Assembly (NCBI GenBank): GCA_963575745.1
Contig: CAUYUJ010004776.1
Location: 1 to 27,500, forward strand
Direction: 5' to 3'
DNA from: Prorocentrum cordatum
Lineage: Eukaryota; Sar; Dinophyceae; Prorocentrales; Prorocentraceae
Length of the DNA stretch: 27,500 nucleotides
Position numbers and translations under genes: made by a program
In this document: piece by piece, positions 8,601-17,599 of the stretch
How the letters are laid out: every line of letters starts with the position of its first letter
Numbering within the stretch: position 1 is the first letter of the stretch
Notes under the pieces: generated by a model
What the model was told of the DNA's origin: nothing
Databases searched by the model: none
What the model saw: the letters and a program-made list of their open reading frames with translations, nothing else

Positions 8601-8806
8601 GTATGAAGAAAAGGCCAAAAGAAGGCGACGCCCCTATAGGGGCATTTTCTTGGGTGCGAATTTTGACAGAAAGTCGTAACGGAGGAGATTTTAAGATAAT
8701 CCTGATATATTGGTGTTTGCAATATATTGGTGTATTGGATGCTCAAGGAGTCTGCGAGTCCGGGTACGAGTGCCAGTCGTACTACGACGACGCGCCGAAT
8801 GCGGAC

Positions 8807-10222
8807 ATGAAGCCATTTTGGCTCGACGGCACTACGATTCCCTTCCTGCGCGGGGACGCGCTGCCGATCGGGGCGCACCCCGAGGACGAGCACGACGCTC
8901 CCGCAGGAGGTGCCGGAGGGGGTCCGCCGCGCGAGCGCCCCGCGCCGCCGGCCGACCCTCCTCCCCGGGGCCCGACCCATGCTCCCCCCAACCCCTCCGA
9001 CTCGAACTCTTCGTCCTGGATCGGGGGTTGGGGTCTTTTCGGCGTCAGTTGGAAAGACATCGGCAACCGCGCGCATTGGTTTGCCGAGGGGATGGGCGGG
9101 GGCACCTTCAGGGCTTTCGGCAGCTTCAGGTCCGCGTTTTCGACCCGTGAGGCAGGAGGCTGGCTGAGCTCGGACGGCGGCTGGGTGCTCTACATGGCCG
9201 ACCAGATGGGCCTCTACCTGTTCGGCTCCGCGCGGCCGCTGGTCGCCGGGCTCGCGGCGATCCTCGCCAGCACCGGCGTGGTCGCACTCTTGGCCCACAG
9301 CCTGAGGACGCTCTTCGCTCCCTGCAGCTGGGCGGCATGGGCGCGCGGCCTGGCAGCGGCATGCTGCCCCTGCCCGCGACGCAAGACGCCTGGCGAAGCC
9401 AAGCTTGACAAGCTGGCCCAGCCGGCGGCCCCGCCTCTAACCGATGTGGCATGGCACGGCCCAGCCGTGGGTGCGGACCCAACCGCAGATTGGTACCGCA
9501 AGAGCGTCAAGGAGGGCAGGGGCTCCAAGCGTGGCCAGAACGACCTCCTGATCAGGGTCGATTATCGGGTTGCGCGGCTCAAGCTCAACATGAAGTCCCC
9601 GGAGCGCATCAACCGCCAAGGCCTCTGGGTCGAGTGCGACTCCGTGAAGGGCGCGAGCGACAAGGGCTTCCGACGCGAGCTCGAGCAGCGCGACCCACGC
9701 TGGCTCCACCTGTGCCGCTCGGCCAGCTGCACTTGGTGTAAGGGGCGCGAGAACGAGCTGCACTGTAAGGAGTACGCGGCCATCGACGACGAAGCCATCG
9801 TCGACCTCAGCGACTACTCGAAGTTCTCGCCGTGCCGGATCTTCGTCTGGCTCTGGCGGTTGGGCCTGACCTACAAGCTGCTGCTGTACGTCATCTCGTG
9901 GATTTCGTGCTGCGGGGCGCGCCTCTGCCGCCGGCGACGCCGCCGTCGCAGGACTGGCGACGCGGAGCCTGGTGTACAGGGGTCCGTGGCGAGGCTGCTT
10001 GACCAGGAGTCCGAGTCCGAGGTTTGGGTCTTTCCTTCGGGTCTTCCCGTGGGGTCTCTGGGAGATGGTTTTGATGGGTTTCAGCCGTGGGACCGTTCAT
10101 CAGGGCGCGATGGCGCGCCCTCCGCGGGGAAAGATCGGCGGTGGTGTTTTGGTGGGCGCAGCGCCCCCCCCCGAAAATTCGTTGATGGGGTTCTGTTCGC
10201 GGAAAAATCGGTTTTTACTTAA
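8807..10222 (+). CDS. Uncharacterised dinoflagellate protein with membrane segments, 471 aa
   Basis: A long intact ORF; ATG 8807 is the first plausible Met, although the frame is open further upstream. Residues 25-70 are Pro/Gly/Ser-rich. About 145-166 (RPLVAGLAAILASTGVVALL) is a good membrane helix. 183-189 is Cys-rich. 220-320 is a polar domain with WYRKSVKEGRG, NDLLIRVDYRVARLKLN, INRQGLWVE and WLHLCRSASCTWC. 344-369 is a second hydrophobic segment followed by an Arg run (373-382). I recognise the HLCR / NRxGLW layout from multi-copy dinoflagellate proteins of unknown function. The tail beyond about residue 390 is low in recognisable structure. Bases 8811-8824 (AGCCATTTTGGCTC) are an exact 14-base match to the SL, so the first codons may be relic leader; residues upstream of Met (YECQSYYDDAPNAD) also look protein-like, and the true start is uncertain. 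Confidence 0.6.
   Translation: MKPFWLDGTTIPFLRGDALPIGAHPEDEHDAPAGGAGGGPPRERPAPPADPPPRGPTHAPPNPSDSNSSSWIGGWGLFGVSWKDIGNRAHWFAEGMGGGTFRAFGSFRSAFSTREAGGWLSSDGGWVLYMADQMGLYLFGSARPLVAGLAAILASTGVVALLAHSLRTLFAPCSWAAWARGLAAACCPCPRRKTPGEAKLDKLAQPAAPPLTDVAWHGPAVGADPTADWYRKSVKEGRGSKRGQNDLLIRVDYRVARLKLNMKSPERINRQGLWVECDSVKGASDKGFRRELEQRDPRWLHLCRSASCTWCKGRENELHCKEYAAIDDEAIVDLSDYSKFSPCRIFVWLWRLGLTYKLLLYVISWISCCGARLCRRRRRRRRTGDAEPGVQGSVARLLDQESESEVWVFPSGLPVGSLGDGFDGFQPWDRSSGRDGAPSAGKDRRWCFGGRSAPPRKFVDGVLFAEKSVFT
8811..8824 (+). other. Relic spliced leader embedded at an ORF start
   Basis: AGCCATTTTGGCTC is identical to 14 consecutive bases of the dinoflagellate SL, and the next bases GAC replace AAG. In frame it encodes KPFWLD using CCA and TTT, unlike the C/G-ending codons around it. 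Chance is possible but unlikely in a window of this size. Confidence 0.55.
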
Positions 10223-10436
10223 CAGCTTTTGCTGATAGGTTTCTAGTGGGGTCAAAAGAGAGCAGCAGAAATGATTCACTTGTTTATGTTTTTTTCTAGT
10301 TTTTTTTTTCTTTCCTTTGTCTTTATTCTCTTTTTTTTTTTCTTCTTTTCTGAACCTTCTATCCACAGGGGGGTCGGGGCGGCATCCGGGGAGCTGTGTC
10401 CGAACTCGTGTCCGAATGCGCTTTTCGCAAATAGTC
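10223..10436 (+). other. T-rich 3' flank
   Basis: 10285-10355 is dominated by T-runs with C (a (T)n/(CT) tract), followed by ordinary GC-rich spacer up to the 73-bp repeat. No gene is seen. Confidence 0.6.
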
Positions 10437-10845
10437 ACACACTTCGTGTTCGTCGACCTCCCAGAACTCCATTCCCGGGCCACATTCTGAATACTTGGAG
10501 CCAACTGTAGGCCACTTCGTGGTCTTCGAGTTCCCAGAACTCCATTCCCGGGCCACATTTTGAATGCCCGGAGCCAATAGTAGGCCACTTCGTGCTCTTC
10601 GACTTCCCAGAACTCCATTCCTGGGCCACATTTTGAATGCCCGGAGCCAACTGTAGGCCACTTCGTGGTCTTCGAGTTCCCAGAACTTTTCTGGGGCCAC
10701 ATTTTGAATGCCCGGAGCCAACTGTAGGCCACGTCGTGGTCTTCGATTTCCCAGAACTCCGTTCCCGGGCCACATTTTGAATGCCCGGAGCCACCTGTAG
10801 GCCACTTCGTGCTGTTCGAGTTCCCAGAACTCCATTCCCGGGCAA
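10437..10845 (+). repeat. 73-bp tandem repeat, about 5.5 copies
   Basis: The landmark CCCAGAAC recurs at 10460, 10533, 10606, 10679, 10750 and 10823, giving spacings of 73, 73, 73, 71 and 73. The unit includes GGCCACATTTTGAATGCC, GGAGCCAACTGTAGGCCAC and TTCGTGGTCTTCGAG. The fourth unit is shorter by 2 bases near 10687. On the minus strand the unit has no stop in any frame, so three overlapping ORFs (each cycling through FWELEDHEVAYSWLRAFKMW-like and two other peptides) cross it. Confidence 0.9.
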
Positions 10846-11574
10846 TGTTGCGATGGCCGATTACGGCCGGTGCCGCCGACCTTGAAGGAGGGCGACGACG
10901 ACTACGACGACGGCAGCGACGACGACGACGACGACGACGACGCTCGCGAGTCCTCGTGGAGGATCTCCTGGCACCTGGTCTCTTTTGTGGGGCCGTTTCA
11001 GTCGTCTATCGTCATTTTTGGGCCGTCTTGGGGATGGTGCTCGAGATCGGTGGCGCCCGCAGACCTCCGGACGACATGGACGCCCGCCGTCGACGACATT
11101 GAAAGTATTTTCGTTTATCGTGCCGACAAGTTTTGACGGTTCGACCGACGCGAGCATCCACCGATCGTCCGCTTCCGTTATCGTCCGTTGAGGAGTCGGG
11201 GTGGTCAGGTGGCCAACCAGTCAGAGGAAGAACATATACCAATACCGCTACCCTTCCGTCATCATAACGGCTGCGTTCGCCTCGAAATCTTGGTCAGAGC
11301 GCACCTCGGGAGAGGACCAGAGAGTAGTATCGCTACGTTGTGCCCTCTCAGCCAGGACGGGGTCTTCTTCAGCGAGCGGTGTCGCGGTTCCAGCAGGCCG
11401 CCGAGCAAGGTCCGCCAATTGCGGCAGTGGGTTGGTTTGGGAGCTTGTGTTGTCCCTCTAGAAGTTACCCTCGATGGCCCAAGCCTCACACGATCTACGA
11501 TGTCGCTCGGCGGCGTCAACAAGGGTGGGACATGCGATGCCACTCCCGGCTCTCAGACATGGCAGCGTCCCTGT
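10846..11574 (+). other. Spacer with (GAC)n, no gene recognised
   Basis: About 10894-10942 is a GAC trinucleotide repeat. The remainder, up to the relic SL at 11575, has short open frames on both strands, none with convincing protein character. It may contain the promoter or 5' region of the secreted-protein gene. Confidence 0.5.
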
Positions 11575-11595
11575 CCGTGGTCGGTTCGGCTCAAG
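11575..11595 (+). other. Relic spliced leader
   Basis: Twenty-one bases starting CCGT and ending CGGCTCAAG align without gaps to the dinoflagellate SL at 16 of 21 positions. It lies 106 bases 5' of the ATG at 11702, a reasonable 5' UTR length. Confidence 0.6.
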
Positions 11596-11701
11596 ACATC
11601 GCGGCCGAGCGGCTGAAGGCCCTGGCCGCGTCGCACCGCGAGGCCCGGCCGTGGCCCAGACCCGCGCGCGGCCTGGGCTTCGTTCTGGGGAGCTCTCCGC
11701 G

Positions 11702-12406
11702 ATGCGCGCCCTCGCCCCGGCGCTGCTGCTGTGGGCCGCCGCCGTGCGCGCGGCGCCGCAGCGCAGCAGCCGGGCGGGCGGCGAGTGCGCCGGTGCCGAG
11801 TGCGCAGCGGACGTGGACGAGGATTCGTCGTACCTGCAGTCCCGCAAGGTGGTCGCCTCCTCCGCTGCGGGCCCGCCCAGGGAGATCGTCGCCACGGATC
11901 TCGTCGCCCTCCACGACCTCCTGATGCTCGGCTATTACGGCGTCCAAACGCTGGGGCCACATCTGCGCGATCAGGCGGAGGGCAGGCGCGAGTTCTGCAG
12001 AACGACGGATTCGTTCTACCAGTTCGAATGCGAAGCTATGGCGTTTAACTTCAGCAAGCCCGAGTCCAGTTTCCCGGGCCTCCTGCAGGCTCAGCGTGCT
12101 GCGATAGACCTAGCCAGGTTGCTCCCCGAGCTGCACCCCGTCGAGTCTTGCCGCGGCAGCTTCCATCAAAACATGGTCAAGTGTGACAGCGATGACGAGT
12201 GTGATGATGAGATGTTGGTTGAGATCCAGGCGGCCGAGGCATGGGCATGCATCAATATCACGGAAGACATGGTCTTGCCTACGTGCGCTGGCAGGGACGG
12301 ATGCGGCCCGACGGATCCAGTTCCAATGTTGGGCGCTACGCGCAACTCCATCAGTCCATCTAGAAACGATACCCAGGCGAGTTGCCCTGATCAGGGATGC
12401 GCATGA
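11702..12406 (+). CDS. Secreted or luminal protein, 234 aa, unknown function
   Basis: ATG 11702 starts a classic signal peptide (MRALAPALLLWAAAVRAAP, cleavage expected near residue 18). It is followed by a short low-complexity region with EDSSYLQSRK, resembling the acidic-then-LLQ segment often found just after the signal peptide in dinoflagellate secreted proteins. The mature part contains about ten cysteines (FCRTTDSF, FECEAMAF, SCRGSF, KCDSDDECDDE, WACINITED, TCAGRDGCG, SCPDQGC) and NxS/T sites, consistent with a disulphide-bonded extracellular or vacuolar protein. The acidic KCDSDDECDDE could bind a divalent ion, but this is inference. No intron or lesion is visible over 705 bases. The frame is open upstream, yet the signal peptide and the relic SL at 11575 favour this start. 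I do not recognise the family. Confidence 0.7.
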   Translation: MRALAPALLLWAAAVRAAPQRSSRAGGECAGAECAADVDEDSSYLQSRKVVASSAAGPPREIVATDLVALHDLLMLGYYGVQTLGPHLRDQAEGRREFCRTTDSFYQFECEAMAFNFSKPESSFPGLLQAQRAAIDLARLLPELHPVESCRGSFHQNMVKCDSDDECDDEMLVEIQAAEAWACINITEDMVLPTCAGRDGCGPTDPVPMLGATRNSISPSRNDTQASCPDQGCA

Positions 12407-13214
12407 GCATGCAGTGGAATAAGGTGTCAGGGGAAGCCGTCATACCCCAAGAGGGGGGGGGATGGAGGAGAAATCGGAGGAGGAATGGGAGGGAGAGGGC
12501 GGGGGACGGAGGAGGGACTAGGAGGAATAGGCGGATGAGGAAGAGGATGACGAGGAGGAGGAGGAGGAGGAGGAGGAGGAGGAGGGGGGAGGAGGAGGAG
12601 GAGGAGGAGGAGGAGGAGGAGGAGAGGAGGGCGAGCAGAGTGGCCAGAGGTCTCTTGGATGCCTCTCGGAGTCTCTTCGGATGTCCCTTGAAAGCTTCTG
12701 TGAGTTCTCTTGGGGCGTCTTGGGGGCCTCTTGGCGGTCATGAAGGTCTCCTAGAGCGTCATGGGTGCCTCGGAGGAGTCTCTTGGGGCATCTTGGGGGT
12801 CTCTGAAGAGCCTCCTGGGGACCTCTTGGAGGCCTCTTGGGGCCTCCTGGGCGCCTCCTGGGGCCCTATTAGGGCACTTTGGGAGTCTCGGGGGCCATGT
12901 TGGGGCCATCTCGGAGGAGATCAATCAAAGAAGGGGGCTCAATTAGGGTTACCCCCACGGAGGCCCGAATGGGCCCAAAACCTAAGTCAAATCAATGATG
13001 TGGGCCATCTCGCTGAGGCCATCTTGGACGCTCCAATGGGTCGCGGGACGCTCCGTTCAGGTCCAGGGGAGGGGGTGGGAGGAGGGGTCAAGACGCCCTC
13101 CCCGCCCGCAAGCCGTCTCGCTCACTCCCACCCGCCCTCCCAACACATACGTAGCACCCGAGCCTGGCCCGAGCCGCAGCATATGCAGCAGTCGTCTTTG
13201 AATGGCCAGTTACT
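12407..13214 (+). repeat. GGA-rich tract and degenerate CTTGGGG repeats
   Basis: 12450-12635 is purine-rich with a long (GGA)n. 12640-12925 is built of irregular pieces like CTCTTGGGGCATCTTGGGGG, GCCTCCTGGGG and GCCATCTCGGAGGAG; a diverged relative lies at 25860-25980. 12925-13214 is spacer. The long ORF across it is low-complexity and I do not call it a gene. Confidence 0.7.
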
Positions 13215-13550
13215 GGGGGCCAATCCGCCGCCGCCGCCGCCTCCGCCGCCGCCGCCGCCCGCCGCCGCCGCCGACGCCGCGCCGCCGCAGCCGCCGTCAC
13301 CGCTGTCCGCCGCTGCAGCCGCCGCACTGCCCGCCGCTGCCGCCGCCGCCGCCCCCGCTGCCAATTCGCCGCCGCCGCAGCCGCTGCCGCCGCAGTCGCT
13401 GGCCGCCACCGACTGCGCCGCCGCCGCCGCCTCCGCCGCCGCCGCCACCGCCGCCGCTCCCGCCGCCGCCGCCCGCCGCCGCCACCGTCGCAGCCGCCGC
13501 AGCCGCTGCCCCCGCCGCAGCCGGCGCAGCCGCCGCCTTCGCCGCCAAGT
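13215..13550 (+). repeat. (CCG)n / (GCC)n compound trinucleotide repeat
   Basis: More than 300 bases of almost uninterrupted CCG/GCC triplets with occasional CTG, CAG or CGA. All six frames give homopolymer-like Pro, Ala, Arg or Gly ORFs, which are artefacts of composition. Confidence 0.9.
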
Positions 13551-14267
13551 GTATTCTGCAGTGTTTTGTTTCCAGGGATGGTGGGGGGAGGCCGCATCGG
13601 ATTCGCTGGTCATGCTCCGAATTTGGAGACAGAGTGTGTTTTGTATGGTTTGTTACAAAGGATGGTGGGGGCAGAGAGTGTGCTTGTCTTGTTTGTTACA
13701 AGGGATGGTGGGGGGGCCCTCATGGACCTGGGTTGGCTCCCAGTCGCCTGGGGGAGGGGATGTATATTAATAGGGAACAGTGATAAACCCTTCTCTGCAG
13801 GGGAAGAAGGGGTTGGAAGAGGAAACGCCCTCAACCACTCACGCCCGAAAGGCTGGTGGATTCCGCTCACCAGGTTTCGGGACGAAAATGGGTCGTTGAT
13901 ACAGAGTGCACTTGTCATGCCATATCGCAATTTTGTCCTCAAGGGGGCGCCACCTTTGGGGGCTTGCCAACAAGAGTGGACACCCGGAGATTGGCCTCAT
14001 GGCAAGACGGTGTGGTTGCGAGCATGTTCTTTCTGGGCCTCGTTCCACACCATGGCGCTCCGCGCAGATGCCCTCGGCGGAGATAAGCCGAATAGGCTTT
14101 TCGGTGCAATCGCAAGGATAATCTCTGGCGGAGCTGTGTGGTGTGGAGGCTGAACCGTGCATTTCAGGGCGTTCATGCAGGTGTTGCTGCCAAGAATTGC
14201 ACCTGATTCTGTTGTCTCATACTTCTGGCAATGAAACCAGCAGCAATGAGGTTCTGCGAATGCTCAT
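13551..14267 (+). other. Short GGATGGTGGGG repeats, then doubtful coding remnants
   Basis: GGGATGGTGGGG recurs at 13575, 13661 (as AGGATGGTGGGG) and 13701 within a roughly 40-85 base imperfect repeat with TTTGTTACAA. From about 13800 one frame is open to TGA 14151, then continues as FRAFMQVLLPRIAPDSVVSYFWQ to TGA 14232, with another TGA at 14247 before the ORF at 14268 in the same frame. This may be a decayed 5' portion of that gene or chance; no family is recognised. Confidence 0.35.
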
Positions 14268-14750
14268 ATGATGCTGATGTCCCAATGCAACACGTTCGAA
14301 GCGTGGTCCCTTACTGTCATGTCATCGTATGTCCAACGCGGGTACATGAAGCTCACCTGCGACCTCATTGAGACCCAAGACCTGCTAGCGTTCCAAACGT
14401 TCACCAACCTCATCCAGACGTACGGCCCGCAGGAGTACATGTTGCCGAACATCACGGGCACTGGAGTGCCGCTCTCCACCATCTTCGTGGCGCACCACAA
14501 CCTCGTCACCTATGGCGTCTCGTTCGAATGGACGCGCCCCAGGCCCCCCCCCGGTTCGGGCAAGCTTGCCACGAAGAGGTACTATTCCCCCGAGACGGCA
14601 GTCGAGCAGCTCGCGAGCGGGGACCTCTTCCGGGGCGACGCGGAGGTGCAGGCGTGGTACAGGCAGAACCGCGGTTCGCTCGAGCCTGCGTCCGTGGTGG
14701 ACGTGCCCGGCATGGCGAAGTGGGTTCAGTTCGCGCAGGTGTTCGCATGA
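14268..14750 (+). CDS. Unrecognised protein, 160 aa or an exon of a larger one
   Basis: ATG 14268 opens an ORF with balanced, protein-like composition and GC-rich third positions: CNTFEAWSLTVMSSYVQRGY, FTNLIQTYGPQEYMLPNITG, STIFVAHHNLVTYGVSFEW, then Pro-rich TRPRPPPGSGK, KRYYSPETAVEQLASGDLF and VDVPGMAKWVQFAQVFA, ending at TGA 14748-14750. No signal peptide or membrane helix is seen. In-frame TGAs at 14232 and 14247 bound it upstream. GTGTTCGC at 14739 directly after CAG could be a splice donor leading to the coding-like segment at 14835-15021. I cannot name a family; it may be another dinoflagellate-specific multi-copy gene. Confidence 0.45.
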   Translation: MMLMSQCNTFEAWSLTVMSSYVQRGYMKLTCDLIETQDLLAFQTFTNLIQTYGPQEYMLPNITGTGVPLSTIFVAHHNLVTYGVSFEWTRPRPPPGSGKLATKRYYSPETAVEQLASGDLFRGDAEVQAWYRQNRGSLEPASVVDVPGMAKWVQFAQVFA

Positions 14751-14834
14751 AGGGAACGGGTCCTCAGGGTTTCGCCGTTTTCGCACTTCAGGGGCAGTCC
14801 CAGGGCCCCGGGACCGTCAGAGAACGTTTCGGGA

Positions 14835-15021
14835 AGAAGAATTGATCTTGGGAGAAGGCTCCGTGGTCCAGGAACCATTTCCCACAGCATTCGTTTCTTT
14901 CATGCGAGAGGTGTGTTTCGCCACTGAAGTCAGCCCCGCGGGCTGCAGTGCCGCTTGGCCAGATGTGTTCAACTTGACCCACCCGTTTTCTGATGACATT
15001 TCTGTGGCAGACGGGCTATAG
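14835..15021 (+). CDS. Possible C-terminal exon
   Basis: A coding-like stretch ending at TAG 15019-15021: EEELILGEGSVVQEPFPTAF, FMREVCFATEVSPAGCSAAW, PDVFNLTHPFSDDISVADGL. It is in a different frame from 14268-14750. An acceptor such as gaccgtcag at 14820 with a donor GT at 14739 could join them. Evidence is composition only. Confidence 0.3.
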
Positions 15022-15069
15022 GCTGCAGGCGTTTTGACGGGAGAGAGCGGCAAGGTCGGGGCATTGATG

Positions 15070-15115
<46 letters not shown>

Positions 15116-15640
15116 ATGCTGAGGAGGCGGTGGTCGAGGAGGGTTCTTTACAGAAAAGTTGTCCGTGGTAGTGTCTGATCTGTGCCAGCAGTGTCGTCCC
15201 GCCCTAAGATGGGCGGATTGCTTTTCGTGTGCGAGTCGCAGTTGAAGTCGCTTGGTATCTCCACGGGGGGCGCCAGTCTCGAGAGGGGGGGCCGTGGGGA
15301 TCCCTGCAGCGCCGCCTACGTGCCGCTTGCCCTTACCAGGTTCCCCAGCGTTCCACTCGTGCTGCGCGGTGCAGCAGGCGGAGGCGGAGTAGGACCGAGG
15401 AGGAGCAGAGCAGAAGGGAGAGGAGGGTGGCGGTGGGGAAGGGGGAGCAGTATCGTTTGACCCATCCCCAGGGCCATCGTAACTCAGCCCCACCATCACC
15501 CCACCCCAGTTGGGGATAGGCCCCTCGAAACCCGACGGGAACAACCTAAGATGATCCCGGGTCGAGGGTTCACAGGACCCCCCCCCGTAGACGGGATTGG
15601 GGATTTGAGGGTTCCTTCGGCACCCCCCATATTGAAGGGG
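15022..15640 (+). other. Spacer with (AT)n-(AG)n microsatellite
   Basis: 15070-15079 is AT-alternating and 15079-15114 is (AG)n. 15182-15460 is an open frame of 92 codons with no recognisable motif and a low-complexity end; I do not call it. Nothing else is supported. Confidence 0.5.
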
Positions 15641-16365
<725 letters not shown>

Positions 16366-16402
16366 GGGGGGGGAGCTCTGGATCAGATATTCCCACCTGC
16401 AG

Positions 16403-16611
16403 GCTCGGAGATATTTCCCCTGACGCCGCACCACAGCCCCGTCAACACCCGAAAGGCAGATGAAGGGTTCTGCGACCAATCCCGTCCGCATCAGCGGACG
16501 CGCGGTACAAACGCACACTCCCACACCCCATGTGATTCTAAACGGGGTTCCGCCTGCGGGGAGGGCCCTAGGGTGATCCCCTCTGTGACTTAGAGTTGTA
16601 CTGAGGAGTGT
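16403..16611 (+). repeat. Partial Z module of the composite repeat
   Basis: It starts GGCTCGGAG and aligns by eye with the 3' half of the modules at 17311-17512, 19230-19445 and 20041-20215: CCTGACGCC, ACACCCGAAAGGCA, AGCGGACGCGCGG, CTAAACGGGGTTCCGCCTGCGGGGAGGG. It lacks the 5' half. The hairpin CGTCCGC-ATCA-GCGGACG is at 16483-16500. Confidence 0.75.
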
Positions 16612-17515
16612 GGATGGAGCCTGGTTTGGGCGATGCTGCTCAGGACGTCTACAAAGTCTGTTTGGTGTGGACCCTGGCTTGGCCTGGTCTGGCCGCGCGT
16701 CCCGCCCGAGACATCCTCCAAACCTGCATGGTTCGGCCCCCAGTGCGGCCTGGTTTGGGCCAGGTTACGCCCGAGGCGTGCTCGGAAGTTGCGTGGTCTG
16801 GCCCTGGTTTGGCATGGTCTGGGCCCGGTTGCGCTCGAGACGTTCTCGCAGCTTGTTCGGTTTGGACTTGGTTTGGCATGGTTCCGGCCCCGTTCCGCTT
16901 GAGACGTCCTCACAATTTCCAGGATGATTCGGACTGGCAGATTGCAAAAGAGAACGATCGCAAGACATTATGAGATACGCAACGCTTCTACACTGAATGA
17001 ACAATGAACACAGTCGCGGTGGGTGTATAAAAGCAAAAGTAGGCGCGTGTGGCAGACTGCACAAGAGAAACCATTGCGAGGCATATTGGCATGTGCCATG
17101 CTTTCGAAACGGACTGGGTAATTAACACATGCTACTGCGGGTGTACAATGTCGAGGTAGTGGCATTGTGCGCAATGAAGACCCTTGCGGTCCACATATAG
17201 CACGGCCACGCTACAACATAACAGACGGAATGGGTGTGGACATTCCCAACACGTTGTGAATCGGCATGGGCGCGTGTGGCGGCGTTCGGAGAAAACCTCT
17301 CCGAGCCTGATCAGGCTCAGAAGTGGTTCTCCTGACGCCACACCAGAGCCTCAACAACACCCGAGAGGCAAATGAAGGATTCTGCGCCCAGCACCCGCCA
17401 GCATCAGCGGACGCGCGGTCCAAGCGCCCCGTCCCCCCATGCAATTCTGAACGGGGTTCCGCATGCGGGGAGGGACCTGGGGTTGAGTGGAGAGTGGACG
17501 GAGCCTGGTTTACGG
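16612..17515 (+). repeat. Composite X-Y-Z repeat, copy 1
   Basis: X (about 16612-16920) is a degenerate minisatellite of about 65 bases per unit with TGGTTTGGCCTGGTTTGGGC and TTGAGACGTCCTC. Y (16921-17220) contains GATTCGGACTGGCAGATTGC, TGGCATGTGCCAT, TGTGCGCAATGAAGACC. Z (17221-17515) contains GGACATTCCCAACACGTTGTG, AATCGGCATGGGCGCG, the palindrome GAGCCTGATCAGGCTC (17303-17318), AGCGGACGCGCGGTCC and GAACGGGGTTCCGCATGCGG. No protein is supported. Confidence 0.85.
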
Positions 17516-17599
17516 GCGAAGCTTGTAAATTTGATTTTCGGGAAGTAGACAGAACTGACAAACAGAATTAACTGACAGAACTGAACTGAATCACCAGAA

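Larger units (their letters stand above)
849..8643 (+). repeat. Family of about 12 dispersed CCCCT-loop-AGGGG hairpins
   Basis: Short inverted repeats with a constant stem (CCCCT/AGGGG, 4-6 bp) and a variable 2-7 base loop occur at 849-863, 906-920, 930-943, 1432-1445, 2322-2336, 2431-2445, 4073-4085, 4121-4137, 5945-5959, 5981-5997, 7103-7118 and 8630-8643. All lie outside the coding blocks. Three are followed by ACGC (AGGGGACGC). The last is a perfect palindrome, GCCCCTATAGGGGC. I saw no clear copy after 8643. Confidence 0.75.

Noticed and set aside
13856-14086. Copia-type protease motif in KWVVDTECTCHA
   Set aside because: The D-S/T-G-A catalytic core is absent, and no integrase or reverse transcriptase sequence is nearby.
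15182-15460. 92-codon ORF
   Set aside because: No motif, low-complexity Gly/Arg end, and no splice or leader signals to support it.
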